This document shows positions 20,131 to 29,716 of a DNA stretch of 64,000 nt, piece by piece. Source of the stretch: Pseudomonadota bacterium (lineage in GTDB: Bacteria > Pseudomonadota > Gammaproteobacteria > Burkholderiales > Burkholderiaceae_C). The stretch covers positions 1 to 64,000 of the forward strand of contig JAKOZT010000004.1 in the NCBI GenBank assembly GCA_029779845.1, written 5' to 3'. The position numbers and the translations under genes were made by a program. A model generated the notes under the pieces. The model made no database searches. It was not told where the DNA came from and was given only the letters and a program-made list of their open reading frames with translations. The first letter of the stretch is position 1, and every line of letters starts with the position of its first letter.

Positions 20131-20756
20131 GCGTCGTCCTGATCACCGGCGCGGCCGGCGCGCTCGGCCGCGCGGTGGCGCAGCGTTTCGAGCGCGACGG
20201 CGCGCAGTTGGTGCTGGTCGACCGCGACGAGGTCGACATCACCGACGAAGCGGCGGTCGCGGCGATGGTGCAAGGCGTGATCGCCGAACTCGGCCGCATC
20301 GACGCGCTGGTGCACGTGGCCGGCGGCTTCGAGATGGGCGAGGGCGTGGCGGCGATCAGCCGCGAATCATGGATGCGGATGATGGATCTGAACGCCTGGT
20401 CGTTCGTCGCGCTGGCCAAGGCCTGCGTGCCGGCGATGCAGCGCCAGGGCGGCGGCCGCATCGTCGCGGTCAGCGCCGCGGCGGCCTCGGGCGGGCAGGC
20501 GCTCAAGGGCGCCTACATCGCGTCGAAGAGCGCCTTGCAGCGATTGGTCGAAACGCTCGCGGCTGAACTCGCCGGCAGCGGCATCGCCGTCAACAGCGTC
20601 GCGCCGACCACGCTGGACACGCCGGCCAACCGCGCCGCGATGCCCGATGCGGATCGCTCGGGCTGGGTCAGCCTCGAGGCGGCCGCCGACGCGATCGCCT
20701 TTCTCGCCACGCCCGCCGGCGCGGCGGTGCACGGCCAGCACCTGAAGCTCGGCTGA
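20127..20756 (+). CDS. Short-chain dehydrogenase/reductase
   Basis: A 209-residue compact SDR. The NAD(P)-binding loop is TGAAGALG near the N-terminus; the catalytic Ser lies in VSAAAASGG and the YxxxK motif is YIASK. An aspartate after strand 2 (LVLVDRD) favours NAD. It is slightly shorter than the 240-250 residue norm because of a short C-terminus. It is translationally coupled to the PLP enzyme; the substrate is unknown. Confidence 0.88.
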   Translation: MSVVLITGAAGALGRAVAQRFERDGAQLVLVDRDEVDITDEAAVAAMVQGVIAELGRIDALVHVAGGFEMGEGVAAISRESWMRMMDLNAWSFVALAKACVPAMQRQGGGRIVAVSAAAASGGQALKGAYIASKSALQRLVETLAAELAGSGIAVNSVAPTTLDTPANRAAMPDADRSGWVSLEAAADAIAFLATPAGAAVHGQHLKLG

Positions 20757-21725
20757 TCAGGCCTCGGGATAGAGCCCGTGCACGCGGCCGAACAGCCGCG
20801 TCAGGCCGAACAGCGCATTCACGTTCGGCGTGGGCACGCCGAGCCGCTGCGCGATCTCGGCCACCGCACCGACGATCGCATCGAGCTCGATCGCCCGCCC
20901 GGCCTGCACGTCCTGCAGCATCGAGGTGCGGAAGGCGCCCAGCTTGCGCGTGATCTGGTGCCGGTCTTCCGGGCTCTGCGCGATCGCGCAGCCGAGGCGC
21001 TCGCCGAGGGCCGCCACTTCCCGCATCGCCGCCGAGCAGAAATCGCGCACCAGGGGGTCGTCGAGGATGCGGTCGGCGGTGGCGCCGGTGATCGCGCTGA
21101 CCGGGTTGATGGTCAGGTTGCCCCACAGCTTGTACCAGATGTCCTGGCGGATGTTGGCCGAGGCGGTGGCTTCGAAGCCGGCCTGCGCGAGCAGCGCGAC
21201 GACGCGCTGCACACGCTCGCTGCTGCCGCCCGCCGGCTCGCCGACGATCAGCCCCTGGCCCATGCGGTGCTCGACGAGGCCGGGCTCGGACGTGGACGTG
21301 CTCGCATGCACCACGCAGCCCAGCACCTGAGCGGCCGGCAACGCCGTGCCGACCACGCCGCCGGGATCGACGGATTCGAGCGGGGCACCTTCGCGCAGAA
21401 ACCACCACGGCACGCCGTTCATCGCCGGCAGCACGATCGTGTTCGGGCCGAGCAGCGGCGCGAGCTTGGGCGCGAGAGCGGGCAGCGACTGGCCTTTCAG
21501 CGCGATCACCACCAGGTCCTGCGCGCCGAGCGCGGCCGCGTCGTCGCTCGCGGTCGCCGGCGCATTCAGCAACTCGCCGTTCATGCGCAGCCGCCAGCCC
21601 TGCGTGCGCAACGCCGCCAGCGTTTCTCCGCGCGCCAAGGCGCTCACCTGTGCTTGTCCTGCGAGCGCAAGCCGCGTGGCTATGAAGCCGCCGATCGCGC
21701 CGGCACCGACGATGCAGACCTTCAT
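20757..21725 (-). CDS. Ketopantoate reductase (PanE/ApbA) family 2-oxo acid reductase
   Basis: A 322-residue protein. The dinucleotide-binding motif GAGAIGGFIA is at residues 7-16. The C-terminal domain (about 170-320) contains the conserved Lys of the WYKLWGNLTINP region. Burkholderiales carry several PanE paralogues, and this one sits with a tartrate-dehydrogenase-like gene. It may act on another 2-keto acid rather than in pantothenate synthesis. Its start overlaps the upstream gene stop by 4 nt. Confidence 0.87.
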   Translation of the reverse strand: MKVCIVGAGAIGGFIATRLALAGQAQVSALARGETLAALRTQGWRLRMNGELLNAPATASDDAAALGAQDLVVIALKGQSLPALAPKLAPLLGPNTIVLPAMNGVPWWFLREGAPLESVDPGGVVGTALPAAQVLGCVVHASTSTSEPGLVEHRMGQGLIVGEPAGGSSERVQRVVALLAQAGFEATASANIRQDIWYKLWGNLTINPVSAITGATADRILDDPLVRDFCSAAMREVAALGERLGCAIAQSPEDRHQITRKLGAFRTSMLQDVQAGRAIELDAIVGAVAEIAQRLGVPTPNVNALFGLTRLFGRVHGLYPEA

Positions 21726-22810
21726 GTCAGGATCTCCGCGATGGCTTGGCCCACGTCCGCCGTACCCGCCGTGCCGCCGATGTCGCGTGTCTTCGGCGCC
21801 TGCGGGTCGGCCAGCAGCTTCTCGATTGCCGCCAGCACCTCGGCGCCGGCCTGCGCGTGGCCGAGGTGCTCCAGCATCATCGCGCCCGACCAGATCATGC
21901 CGATCGGGTTGGCGATGTGCTTGCCCGCGATGTCCGGCGCCGAGCCGTGCACCGGCTCGAACAGCGACGGGTACTTGCCCTCGGGGTTGATGTTGGCGCT
22001 CGGCGCGATGCCTATCGTGCCGGTGCAGGCCGGGCCGAGGTCGGAGAGGATGTCGCCGAACAGGTTGCTCGCCACCACCACGTCGAACCAGTCGGGGTGC
22101 AGCACGAAGTTCGCGGTCAGGATGTCGATGTGGTACTTGTCGACCTTCACGTCGGGGTAGTGCTTCGCCATCGCCGCGACGCGCTCGTCCCAGTAGGGCA
22201 TCGTGATCGCGATGCCGTTGCTCTTGGTCGCCGAGGTCAGGTGCCGGTCGGGCCGCTTGTTCGCCAGCTCGAAGGCATAGCGCAGCACGCGGTCGACGCC
22301 GATGCGCGTCATCACCGTCTCCTGCAGCACCACCTCGCGCTCGGTGCCTTCGAACATGCGGCCGCCGACGCTGGAGTATTCGCCCTCGGTGTTCTCGCGC
22401 ACCACGTAGAAGTCGATCTCGCCGGGCTGGCGCGCGCGGCCGTTGCGGTCCACCAGCGGCGAGGGGATGCCGGGCATCAGCCGGCACGGCCGCAGGTTGA
22501 CGTACTGGTCGAACTCGCGGCGGAACTTCAGGAGCGAGCCCCACAGCGAGACGTGGTCCGGCACCGTGGCCGGCCAGCCGATCGCGCCGAAGTAGATCGC
22601 GTCCATGGGCGCGAGCTGCTCGAACCAGTCGTCCGGCATCATCTGGCCGTGCTGCGCGTACCAGTCGCAACTGGCCCATTCGATGGGTTTCCAGTCGAAG
22701 CGGATGCCGTGGCGCGCCGCCACGGCGTCGAGCGCGCGCAGGCCTTCGGGCATCACCTCCTTGCCGATGCCGTCGCCGGGGATCACCGCGATGCGGTAGG
22801 TCTTGCTCAT
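21722..22810 (-). CDS. Tartrate dehydrogenase/decarboxylase-like (TtuC) beta-decarboxylating dehydrogenase
   Basis: A 362-residue member of the isocitrate/isopropylmalate dehydrogenase superfamily. The start IPGDGIGKEV, the ENTEGEYSSVGGR loop, the metal aspartates of SNLFGDILSDL and the C-terminal FEPVHGSAPDIAGK are all present. The ENTEGEYS form matches tartrate dehydrogenase/D-malate dehydrogenase rather than LeuB. It oxidises tartrate or D-malate with NAD in characterised relatives. It heads a minus-strand unit with the PanE-like gene. Confidence 0.88.
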   Translation of the reverse strand: MSKTYRIAVIPGDGIGKEVMPEGLRALDAVAARHGIRFDWKPIEWASCDWYAQHGQMMPDDWFEQLAPMDAIYFGAIGWPATVPDHVSLWGSLLKFRREFDQYVNLRPCRLMPGIPSPLVDRNGRARQPGEIDFYVVRENTEGEYSSVGGRMFEGTEREVVLQETVMTRIGVDRVLRYAFELANKRPDRHLTSATKSNGIAITMPYWDERVAAMAKHYPDVKVDKYHIDILTANFVLHPDWFDVVVASNLFGDILSDLGPACTGTIGIAPSANINPEGKYPSLFEPVHGSAPDIAGKHIANPIGMIWSGAMMLEHLGHAQAGAEVLAAIEKLLADPQAPKTRDIGGTAGTADVGQAIAEILT

Positions 22811-22822
22811 GGGTCTCTCCGT

Positions 22823-23986
22823 TCAGGCCGGCGATTGTGTCCGCAGCCGGTTCACATGCAGATGCGCTGCCTCCACACCTTCGGCCGCGATGCGCTCGGG
22901 CGTCGCCTCGCCGCGCACCCACGCGGCGCACAGCTCACCCATCGCCGGCGCGGTCTGGATGCCGTAGCCGCCCTGCGCGGCGCACCAGAAGAAGCCTTCG
23001 GCCAACGGGTCGAAGCCGGCGACGAGGTCGCCGTCGGGCACGAAGCTGCGCAGGCCCGCCCAGGTGTGGCTGGGGCGGCGGATCGTCAGCGTGGTCATGT
23101 CTTCGATGCGCGCGATGCCGGTGGCGATGTCGAGTTCTTCCGGCCGCACGTCGTGCGGCTCGACCGGATCGGCATTCGCCGGCGAGCCGAGCAGCGCGCC
23201 GGCGTCGGGCTTGAAGTACCAGCTTTCGCCATCGTCCACGCCCATGCCGCAGACGCAGGGCCAGCGCGCCGGATCCACGCCCGCCGGCGGGGCGAACAGG
23301 AAGGCGGCGCGGCGTTTCGGCTGCAGGCCGATGCCCGGCACCCCGGCGAGCGCGGCGAGCTGCTGCGCCCAGGCGCCGGCGGCGTCGGCGATCAGCGGCG
23401 CGCGCCACTCGCCGCTGGCGGTGCGCGCGACCCACATGCCGCCGCGCCGCTGCAATGCCTCGACGCGCGCATCGGTGACCAACCAGGCGCCGTTCGCCTT
23501 GGCACGGCGCAGAAAGCCGTGGTGCAGCGCGTGCACGTCGATGTCGGCGGCGTCGGGGTCGAGCAGCGCGCCGCCGAGCTGTCCGGGGCGCAGCACCGGC
23601 ACGCGCGCCAAGGCTTCGGCGGCGCTCAGGCGTTGCAGCCCCCGCGTGTGCGGGCGCAGCTCGGCTTCGAGCGCATCGAGCGCCTCGCCCTGGTCCGGCG
23701 TCGCCACGTACATCGCACCGCGCGGCGCGAGCAGCGGCGTGGCTGCAAAGCCCGCCGGCGGCGCTTCGTAGAACGCGCGGCTGGCGCGCGTCAGCGCGCG
23801 GATCGTTGCCGTGCCGTAGCTCTCCATGAACATCGCCGCCGAGCGGCCGGTGCTGTGCTGGCCGGGCTGCGATTCGGCCTCGAGCAGCACGACGCGGTGC
23901 GTCCCGGAGAGAAAGGCCGCGAGCGAAGCGCCGGCGATGCCGGCGCCGACGATGATCACGTCGGCGGCAGGGTGGTCGTGGTCCAT
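22823..23986 (-). CDS. FAD-dependent oxidoreductase, DAO (glycine oxidase-like) family
   Basis: A 387-residue flavoprotein. The Rossmann motif VIIVGAGIAGASLA is near the N-terminus, and a second FAD motif includes GLRSFVPDGD near the C-terminus. It resembles D-amino acid/2-hydroxyglutarate-type oxidases; the substrate is unknown. I take the ATG at 23986, because upstream in-frame codons run toward the divergent greB gene. The block of five neighbouring oxidoreductases and lyases suggests a small catabolic cluster. Confidence 0.87.
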   Translation of the reverse strand: MDHDHPAADVIIVGAGIAGASLAAFLSGTHRVVLLEAESQPGQHSTGRSAAMFMESYGTATIRALTRASRAFYEAPPAGFAATPLLAPRGAMYVATPDQGEALDALEAELRPHTRGLQRLSAAEALARVPVLRPGQLGGALLDPDAADIDVHALHHGFLRRAKANGAWLVTDARVEALQRRGGMWVARTASGEWRAPLIADAAGAWAQQLAALAGVPGIGLQPKRRAAFLFAPPAGVDPARWPCVCGMGVDDGESWYFKPDAGALLGSPANADPVEPHDVRPEELDIATGIARIEDMTTLTIRRPSHTWAGLRSFVPDGDLVAGFDPLAEGFFWCAAQGGYGIQTAPAMGELCAAWVRGEATPERIAAEGVEAAHLHVNRLRTQSPA

Positions 23987-24024
23987 GCGGGAATCGTAGC
24001 CGCGGCTGGCAGAATTCCACGCCG

Positions 24025-24585
24025 ATGAGCAAGGCATTCACGAAGGAAACCGACGGCGACGAGGGCGACGACGAGATCGCGCTGCCGGCGCTGCCGCCGG
24101 GCACCAAGAACTACGTCACCCCGCAGGGCTACGCGCGCCTGCGCGCCGAGCTGATGGGCCTGCTCGACGAGGAGCGGCCGAAAGTCGTCGAGGTCGTGTC
24201 CTGGGCCGCCAAGAACGGCGACCGCTCCGAGAACGGCGACTACCTCTACGGCAAGAAGCGCCTGCGCGAGATCGACCGGCGCATCCGCTTCCTGACCCAG
24301 CGGCTCGACATCGCCGAGGTGGTGGACCCGTCCGCGCACCACGGCCACGACCAGGTCTTCTTCGGCGCCACCGTCACCTACGCCAACCAGAAGGGCGACG
24401 AACGCACGATCACGATCAAGGGCATCGACGAAGCCGACAACCAGAAGGGCGAGGTCAGCTGGATCGCGCCGATCGCGCGCGCCTTGCTGAAGGCGCGCGT
24501 CGGCGACGAGGTGGTGCTTCAGACGCCCGGCGGCGTCGAGCGCATCGAGGTGGTGGAGGTCAGCTACCCCAAGCCTATGGCTTGA
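24025..24585 (+). CDS. greB: Transcription elongation factor GreB
   Basis: A 186-residue protein. An N-terminal coiled coil (about 30-110) carries the acidic tip that enters the RNA polymerase secondary channel and stimulates cleavage of backtracked RNA. The C-terminal FKBP-like domain contains VGDEVVLQTPGG. The first 28 residues are an extra acidic stretch found in this group. It ends overlapping the spoT stop by 11 nt (convergent). Confidence 0.94.
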   Translation: MSKAFTKETDGDEGDDEIALPALPPGTKNYVTPQGYARLRAELMGLLDEERPKVVEVVSWAAKNGDRSENGDYLYGKKRLREIDRRIRFLTQRLDIAEVVDPSAHHGHDQVFFGATVTYANQKGDERTITIKGIDEADNQKGEVSWIAPIARALLKARVGDEVVLQTPGGVERIEVVEVSYPKPMA

Positions 24586-26848
24586 CGCGCGCGACGCGCA
24601 GCACCGAGGGCTGCCGCTTCAGCGTGCGCATCACCTCGGCCAGGTGCAGCCGGTCGCGCACCGACAGCAGCAGCTTCAGCTCGCTGCTCTGCGCGGCGCG
24701 TTCGTCGCCCATGTCGATGTGGGTGATGTCGGCCTCGGCGGAGGCGACGGCCGAGGCCACCTCGGCGAGCACGCCCTTGCCGTTCTTCAGCAGCAGCGTG
24801 ATCGCCGTCTCGAAGGGCCGCACCGGCTGCTCGGCCCATTCGACCGTCATCCAGCGCTCGCTGTCGCGCTCGAACAGGCGCTTGCCGACGCTGCAGTCGG
24901 CGGTGTGCACTGTCAGGCCCTCGCCGCGGCCGAGGTAGCCGACGATCGCGTCGCCCGGGATCGGCCGGCAGCACGGCGCGAGCTGCACCGAGGCGCCTTC
25001 GCCGCCGTCGATCTGCACCATGCCCTGCAGCGGCGCGTTGTCGTCGCTGGCGTAGCGGCCCAGCGTGAGCGTCAGCGCGTCGGGGCGCTGGCCGCCCTCG
25101 GCGAGCAGCCGCGCGACGCGCTTGGCGACGATGCTGGCGATCTTGCGCCCCAGGCCGATGTCGGTGAGCAGCTCGGCGCGGTTGCGGTTGCCGCTCCAGC
25201 GCGTCACCTGCTGCCACAGCGCGGCGTTGGCCTCGCTCTCGGCGGGCAGCTGCAGGCCCTCGGCGCGCAACGCCTGCGCGAGCATCTTCTCGCCCAGGTC
25301 CTGCGACTCCTCCTGCTCCATCGTCTTCAGGTAGTGGCGGATCTTCGAGCGCGCCCGCCCGGTGCGCACGAAGTTCAGCCAGGCCGGGTTGGGCCGCGCG
25401 TTGGGCGCGCTGACGATCTCGACCACGTCGCCGCTGCGCAGCTCGGTGCGCAGCGCCACCGGCTCGCCGTTGACCTTGGCGGCCACGCAGTGGTCGCCGA
25501 CGTCGGAGTGGATCGCGTAGGCGAAGTCCACCGGCGTCGCGCCGCGCGGCAGCGCGAGGATCTTCGACTTGGGCGTGAACACGTAGACCGAGTCGGGGAA
25601 CAGGTCGATCTTGACGTGCTCGAGGAACTCGCTGGCGTCGCGCGTCTCGTCCTGGATGTCGAGCAGGCTCTGCAGCCACATCGCGCCCAGGCGCTGCGCG
25701 TCCTGCGCGTTGGCGCCGGCGCCCTTGGCCTTGTACATCCAGTGCGCCGCGATGCCCTTCTCGGCCACCGCGTGCATCTGCTCGGTGCGGATCTGGAACT
25801 CCACCGCCGTGCCCAGCGGGCTGACCAGCGTGGTGTGCAGCGACTGGTAGCCGTTCGCCTTGGGGATCGCGATGTAGTCCTTGAAGCGCCCCGGCATCGG
25901 CTTGAACAGCTGGTGCAGCACGCCCATCGCCATGTAGCACTCCATCAGCGTGCCGACGACGATGCGAAAGCCGAAGATGTCGCTCACCTGCGCGAAGCTC
26001 AGGTGCTTCTCGCTCATCTTGCGGTAGATCGAGAACAGCGTCTTCTCGCGCCCGTACACCTGCACCGGCAGCTTGGCCTGCGAGAAGGCCTTCTCGACGT
26101 CGCGCTGGATGCGCTCGACCACGTCGCGCCGGTAGCCGCGCGCCTTCAGCACCGCCTTGGACAGGGCCGCGTGGCGCCACGGCCGCAGGTGCTGGAACGA
26201 CAGCTCCTGCAGCTCGCGGTAGGTCTGGTTCAGTCCGAGGCGGTGCGCGATCGGCGCGTAGATGTCCAGCGTCTCGCCGGCGATGCGCACGCGCTTGGCC
26301 GGCGTCATCGCCTCCATCGTGCGCATGTTGTGCAGCCGGTCGGCCAGCTTGATCAGGATGACGCGCACGTCGCGCGCCATCGCCAGCAGCATCTTGCGGA
26401 AGGACTCGGCCTGCGATTCCTCGCGCGTCGAGAAGCGCAGCTTGTCGAGCTTGGTCAGGCCGTCGACGAGGTCGGCGGTGGGCGCGCCGAAGCGCTCGAT
26501 CAGCTCGCTCTTGGCGATGCCGCAGTCCTCCATCGCGTCGTGCATCAGCGCGGCCATGATGGCCTGCACGTCGAGCTTCCACTCGGCGCACAGCCCGGCC
26601 ACCGCGATCGGGTGCGTGATGTAGGGCTCGCCGCTGGCGCGGAACTGGCCGAGGTGCGCCTCGTCGGCGAAGCGGTAGGCCTCGCGCACGCGCTTGATGT
26701 CGGCGGCGTCGAGGTAGTCGAGCTTGGAGGTCAGCGCCGCGAAGGAGGCGGCGGCGGCGTCGGCGGTGATCGGCTTGGGCGAGGCTGCGCCGCGGCGGGC
26801 CGGTGAGGCCGTCGAATCACGCAGTGCATCGGGGGATCGGGCGCCCAT
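24575..26848 (-). CDS. spoT: Bifunctional (p)ppGpp synthetase/hydrolase (SpoT/Rel)
   Basis: A 757-residue RSH protein. The HD hydrolase domain (about 50-205) is intact, with H79 in YITHP and H103-D104 in LMHDAMED. The synthetase domain follows, with GYQSLHTT and VEFQIRTEQMH. TGS (about 410-475) and C-terminal ACT domains (about 680-755) complete the usual order. Intact HD and synthetase motifs indicate both activities. It is last in the gmk-rpoZ-spoT operon; the gap to rpoZ is 54 nt. Confidence 0.96.
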   Translation of the reverse strand: MGARSPDALRDSTASPARRGAASPKPITADAAAASFAALTSKLDYLDAADIKRVREAYRFADEAHLGQFRASGEPYITHPIAVAGLCAEWKLDVQAIMAALMHDAMEDCGIAKSELIERFGAPTADLVDGLTKLDKLRFSTREESQAESFRKMLLAMARDVRVILIKLADRLHNMRTMEAMTPAKRVRIAGETLDIYAPIAHRLGLNQTYRELQELSFQHLRPWRHAALSKAVLKARGYRRDVVERIQRDVEKAFSQAKLPVQVYGREKTLFSIYRKMSEKHLSFAQVSDIFGFRIVVGTLMECYMAMGVLHQLFKPMPGRFKDYIAIPKANGYQSLHTTLVSPLGTAVEFQIRTEQMHAVAEKGIAAHWMYKAKGAGANAQDAQRLGAMWLQSLLDIQDETRDASEFLEHVKIDLFPDSVYVFTPKSKILALPRGATPVDFAYAIHSDVGDHCVAAKVNGEPVALRTELRSGDVVEIVSAPNARPNPAWLNFVRTGRARSKIRHYLKTMEQEESQDLGEKMLAQALRAEGLQLPAESEANAALWQQVTRWSGNRNRAELLTDIGLGRKIASIVAKRVARLLAEGGQRPDALTLTLGRYASDDNAPLQGMVQIDGGEGASVQLAPCCRPIPGDAIVGYLGRGEGLTVHTADCSVGKRLFERDSERWMTVEWAEQPVRPFETAITLLLKNGKGVLAEVASAVASAEADITHIDMGDERAAQSSELKLLLSVRDRLHLAEVMRTLKRQPSVLRVARVKP

Positions 26849-26902
26849 CCCCGGAATTTAGCAGGCCGGGGGGCGGCCTGCCGGGCGAGGGGAGAGCGGA
26901 GC

Positions 26903-27106
26903 TTAGACCGGGACCTTGCGCAGCATCTCGACGCCGACCTCGCCGGCGGCGATCTCGCGCAGCGCGGTCACGCCGGGCTTGTTCTTGGTCTCGATCTTCG
27001 GCGCGTGGCCCTGGCTGAGCATGCGCGCGCGGTAGGTGGCGGCCAGCACGAGCTGGAAGCGGTTCGGCACCTTCTGCAGGCAGTCTTCGACGGTGATGCG
27101 GGCCAT
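26903..27106 (-). CDS. rpoZ: RNA polymerase omega subunit
   Basis: A 67-residue protein beginning [20 protein letters not shown], the normal omega length. It binds the beta' subunit, aids polymerase assembly and forms part of one ppGpp site, which fits the adjacent spoT. The start is the ATG at 27106; a GTG two codons upstream is less likely. The order gmk-rpoZ-spoT is conserved in proteobacteria. Confidence 0.97.
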   Translation of the reverse strand: MARITVEDCLQKVPNRFQLVLAATYRARMLSQGHAPKIETKNKPGVTALREIAAGEVGVEMLRKVPV

Positions 27107-27121
27107 GGGCACTCCGGGAGA

Positions 27122-27766
27122 TCAGATCAGGTTCAGCGCGGCGAACACCTGGGACTTGTTGCGGCGCTGGGCGGCGTACTTGAGCCGCTGCGAGTGGACG
27201 ACGGTCTTCAGGTCGAAAAGCGCCGTCTCGAACAGGGCGTTGATTATAACGAAGTCGAAGTGGCGGGCCTGGGCCACCTCGATGCGCGCGTTGGCCATGC
27301 GCGTGGCTATCACCGCGTCGCCGTCCTCGCCGCGGCGCATCAGGCGCTGGCGCAGCTCCTCCCAGCTCGGCGGCAGGACGAAGATCAGCACCGCGTGCGG
27401 GAAGATCTTCTTGATCTGCAAGGCGCCCTGCCAGTCGATCTCGAGCACCACGTCCTGCCCGCCGGCGATGCGCGACTCGATCGCCGCGCGCGAGGTGCCG
27501 TACAGGTTGCCGTGCACCTCGGCCCACTCGAAGAAGTCGCCGGCGGCGATCTTGGCGCGGAACTCGGCTTCGGCGATGAAGTGGTACTCGCGGCCCTGCT
27601 GCTCCTGCCCGCGCGGCGTGCGCGTGGTGTGCGAGACCGAGACGGCCAGGTGCGAATCCAGCTCGAGCAGCGCCTTGACCAGGCTGGACTTGCCGGCGCC
27701 GCTGGGGGCGGCGACGACGAACAGGTTGCCGGGGTAGTCGACGGGGTCCATGCCGATCGGGTTCAT
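27122..27766 (-). CDS. gmk: Guanylate kinase
   Basis: A 214-residue P-loop enzyme that phosphorylates GMP to GDP. The nucleotide loop APSGAGKSS lies about residues 19-27. The GMP-binding segment [21 protein letters not shown] and the lid motif ([15 protein letters not shown]) follow. The start ATG 27766 overlaps the yicC stop (ATGA); an internal ATG at 27751 is possible but breaks the overlap. It supplies the guanine nucleotide pool used by SpoT. Confidence 0.96.
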   Translation of the reverse strand: MNPIGMDPVDYPGNLFVVAAPSGAGKSSLVKALLELDSHLAVSVSHTTRTPRGQEQQGREYHFIAEAEFRAKIAAGDFFEWAEVHGNLYGTSRAAIESRIAGGQDVVLEIDWQGALQIKKIFPHAVLIFVLPPSWEELRQRLMRRGEDGDAVIATRMANARIEVAQARHFDFVIINALFETALFDLKTVVHSQRLKYAAQRRNKSQVFAALNLI

Positions 27767-28704
27767 TCGATGTTCGCGACCTGCTCGCGCAGCTGCTCGA
27801 TCGCGACCTTCATCTCCACCGAGATGTTGGTGAGTTCGAGCGAGGCCGCCTTGGAGGCCAGCGTGTTGGCCTCGCGCAGCAGCTCCTGGATCAGGAAATC
27901 GAGCCGCTTGCCGGCTTCGCCGCCGGCTTTGAGCAGCCGCTCGATCTCGTCGAGGTGGGCGCGCAGGCGCGCCAGCTCCTCGGCGACGTCGATGCGGATC
28001 GCAAAGGCGGCGGCTTCGTTGATCGCGCGTTCCTGCAGGGCCTCGCGCGGCACGCTGGCGGCGGCGTCGACCACGGCCAGCGCCTCCTGCCAGCGTTCGA
28101 CGAAGCGCTGCTGCTGGCGCTGCACCACCGCCGGCACCAGCGGCTCGGCCTGCGCCGCCAGTTCGCGCAGCCGCGCCACGCGCTCCATCAGGATCGCGAC
28201 GAGCCGCGCACCTTCGCGCGCGCGCGCTTCGCGCAAGCCGGCGATGCAGCGTTTCGCTGCGTCGAGCGCGGCCTCGTCGAGCTTGGGTGCGGCGCTGCCC
28301 GTGCGGCACCACTGCAGGATCTCGTTGACCGACAGCGGCGCGGCCTTCGGCAGCCAGCCCTGCACCGTGCCCTCCAGGCGCGCCAGGCGGCTCAGCTGAT
28401 CGGGCTGGGGCTGCGGCCAGGCGCTGCCGGCGTCGACCTGTGCATTCAGTCGCAGTTCGATCTTGCCGCGCTTGAACGCGGCGCCAACCAGGTCACGCAA
28501 GGCGGGCTCGAGGGCGCGGAATTCGTCGGGCAGGCGCAGCACGAGGTCGAGGAAGCGGCTGTTCACGCTGCGCAGCTCGACGCTCACCGAGGCGCCAGCC
28601 GAAGCGGCGCGCGGCGTGTCGGTTTGCGCACTTCCGGCCGCATCGCCCGGGGCCGCGGGGCCCGCGCTGGCACTGGCGTAGCCGGTCATGCTGTAGACTG
28701 CCAT
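27763..28704 (-). CDS. YicC family endoribonuclease
   Basis: A 313-residue protein. The N-terminal motif SMTGYASA and the [10 protein letters not shown] segment mark the YicC_N domain. The C-terminal DUF1732 region ends with the family hallmark [15 protein letters not shown]. The family is reported to have endoribonuclease activity linked to stress and sRNA turnover. Residues about 10-35 are an Ala/Pro-rich insertion between MTGYAS and the next strand, which is longer than usual. It is coupled to gmk. Confidence 0.9.
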   Translation of the reverse strand: MAVYSMTGYASASAGPAAPGDAAGSAQTDTPRAASAGASVSVELRSVNSRFLDLVLRLPDEFRALEPALRDLVGAAFKRGKIELRLNAQVDAGSAWPQPQPDQLSRLARLEGTVQGWLPKAAPLSVNEILQWCRTGSAAPKLDEAALDAAKRCIAGLREARAREGARLVAILMERVARLRELAAQAEPLVPAVVQRQQQRFVERWQEALAVVDAAASVPREALQERAINEAAAFAIRIDVAEELARLRAHLDEIERLLKAGGEAGKRLDFLIQELLREANTLASKAASLELTNISVEMKVAIEQLREQVANIE

Positions 28705-28732
28705 ACGCCTTTTTCCCTCGAAAAATTCGATT

Positions 28733-29701
28733 ATGTCAAAGCCCAAACCAGCACCTTTGCCTTCCGGCACGGTGGTGGGCGGCTACCAGGTCATCGAGAA
28801 GCTGGCGGCCGGCGGGTTCGGCGTCGTCTACCTGGCCGAAGACAGTGATCGACACCTCGTGGCGCTCAAGGAGTACCTGCCGTCCTCGCTGGCCGAGCGT
28901 TCGCCCGGCGAGCTGACGCCCAAGGTCAAGCCCGAGAAGCAGCCGCTGTACCGCCTCGGCCTGAAGAGCTTCTTCGAGGAAGGGCGCTCGCTGGCGCAGA
29001 TCAGCCACCCGAGCGTGGTCTCGGTGCTGAACTTCTTCCGCGAGAACGAGACCGTCTACATGGTGATGAACTACCTGCAGGGCGACACCCTGCAGGACTT
29101 CATCGTCACCGCGCGCGACCTCAAGCGCGACAAGGTGTTCCGCGAGAGCACGATCCGTTCGCTGTTCGACGAGATCCTGCGCGGCCTGCGCATCGTGCAC
29201 CAGCACAAGATGCTGCACCTGGACATCAAGCCGGCGAACATCTTCATCACCAACGACAACAAGGCGGTGCTGCTCGACTTCGGCGCGGCGCGCGAGGTGC
29301 TGAGCAAGGAAGGCAACTTCATCCGCCCGATGTACACGCCCGGCTTCGCCGCGCCCGAGATGTACCGGCGCGACGGCACGCTCGGCCCCTGGACCGACAT
29401 CTACGCGATCGGCGCGTGCATCTACGCCTGCATGCAGGGCTACCCGCCGAACGACGCGCCGCAGCGCATCGAGAAGGACCGCCTCGCGCTGTCGCTTTCC
29501 CGCCTGCGCAACATCTACTCCGACAACCTGATCGAGGTGACGGAGTGGTGCATGTCGCTCGACCCGCTGTCGCGTCCGCAGAGCGTGTTCGCCCTGCAGA
29601 AGGAACTGGCGCGCGAGACCGAGCGCCGCTACACCAAGCTGAGCTTCAGCGAACGGCTGAAGCTGCAGATCGAAAACCTGACCACCGGAGCGAAGGCCTG
29701 A
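28733..29701 (+). CDS. Serine/threonine protein kinase (PknB/Hanks type)
   Basis: A 322-residue soluble kinase. Glycine loop at 24-33 (LAAGGFGVVY), catalytic lysine K46 in VALKEYLP, catalytic loop HLDIKPANI with D164 and N169, and DFG at 182-184. The HRD arginine is leucine (HLD), so this is a non-RD kinase. There is no membrane segment or sensor domain, unlike PknB proper. A PP2C phosphatase gene follows after 15 nt, so the pair is likely a reversible phosphorylation switch. Such pairs occur with type VI secretion, but none is nearby. Confidence 0.93.
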   Translation: MSKPKPAPLPSGTVVGGYQVIEKLAAGGFGVVYLAEDSDRHLVALKEYLPSSLAERSPGELTPKVKPEKQPLYRLGLKSFFEEGRSLAQISHPSVVSVLNFFRENETVYMVMNYLQGDTLQDFIVTARDLKRDKVFRESTIRSLFDEILRGLRIVHQHKMLHLDIKPANIFITNDNKAVLLDFGAAREVLSKEGNFIRPMYTPGFAAPEMYRRDGTLGPWTDIYAIGACIYACMQGYPPNDAPQRIEKDRLALSLSRLRNIYSDNLIEVTEWCMSLDPLSRPQSVFALQKELARETERRYTKLSFSERLKLQIENLTTGAKA

Positions 29702-29716
29702 GGGCCCAGCAGTTCG

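Noticed and set aside
22823-24037. Longer start for the FAD oxidoreductase at 24037
   Set aside because: It would overlap the first codons of the divergent greB gene and adds 17 residues before the MDHDH start that precedes the FAD-binding motif.
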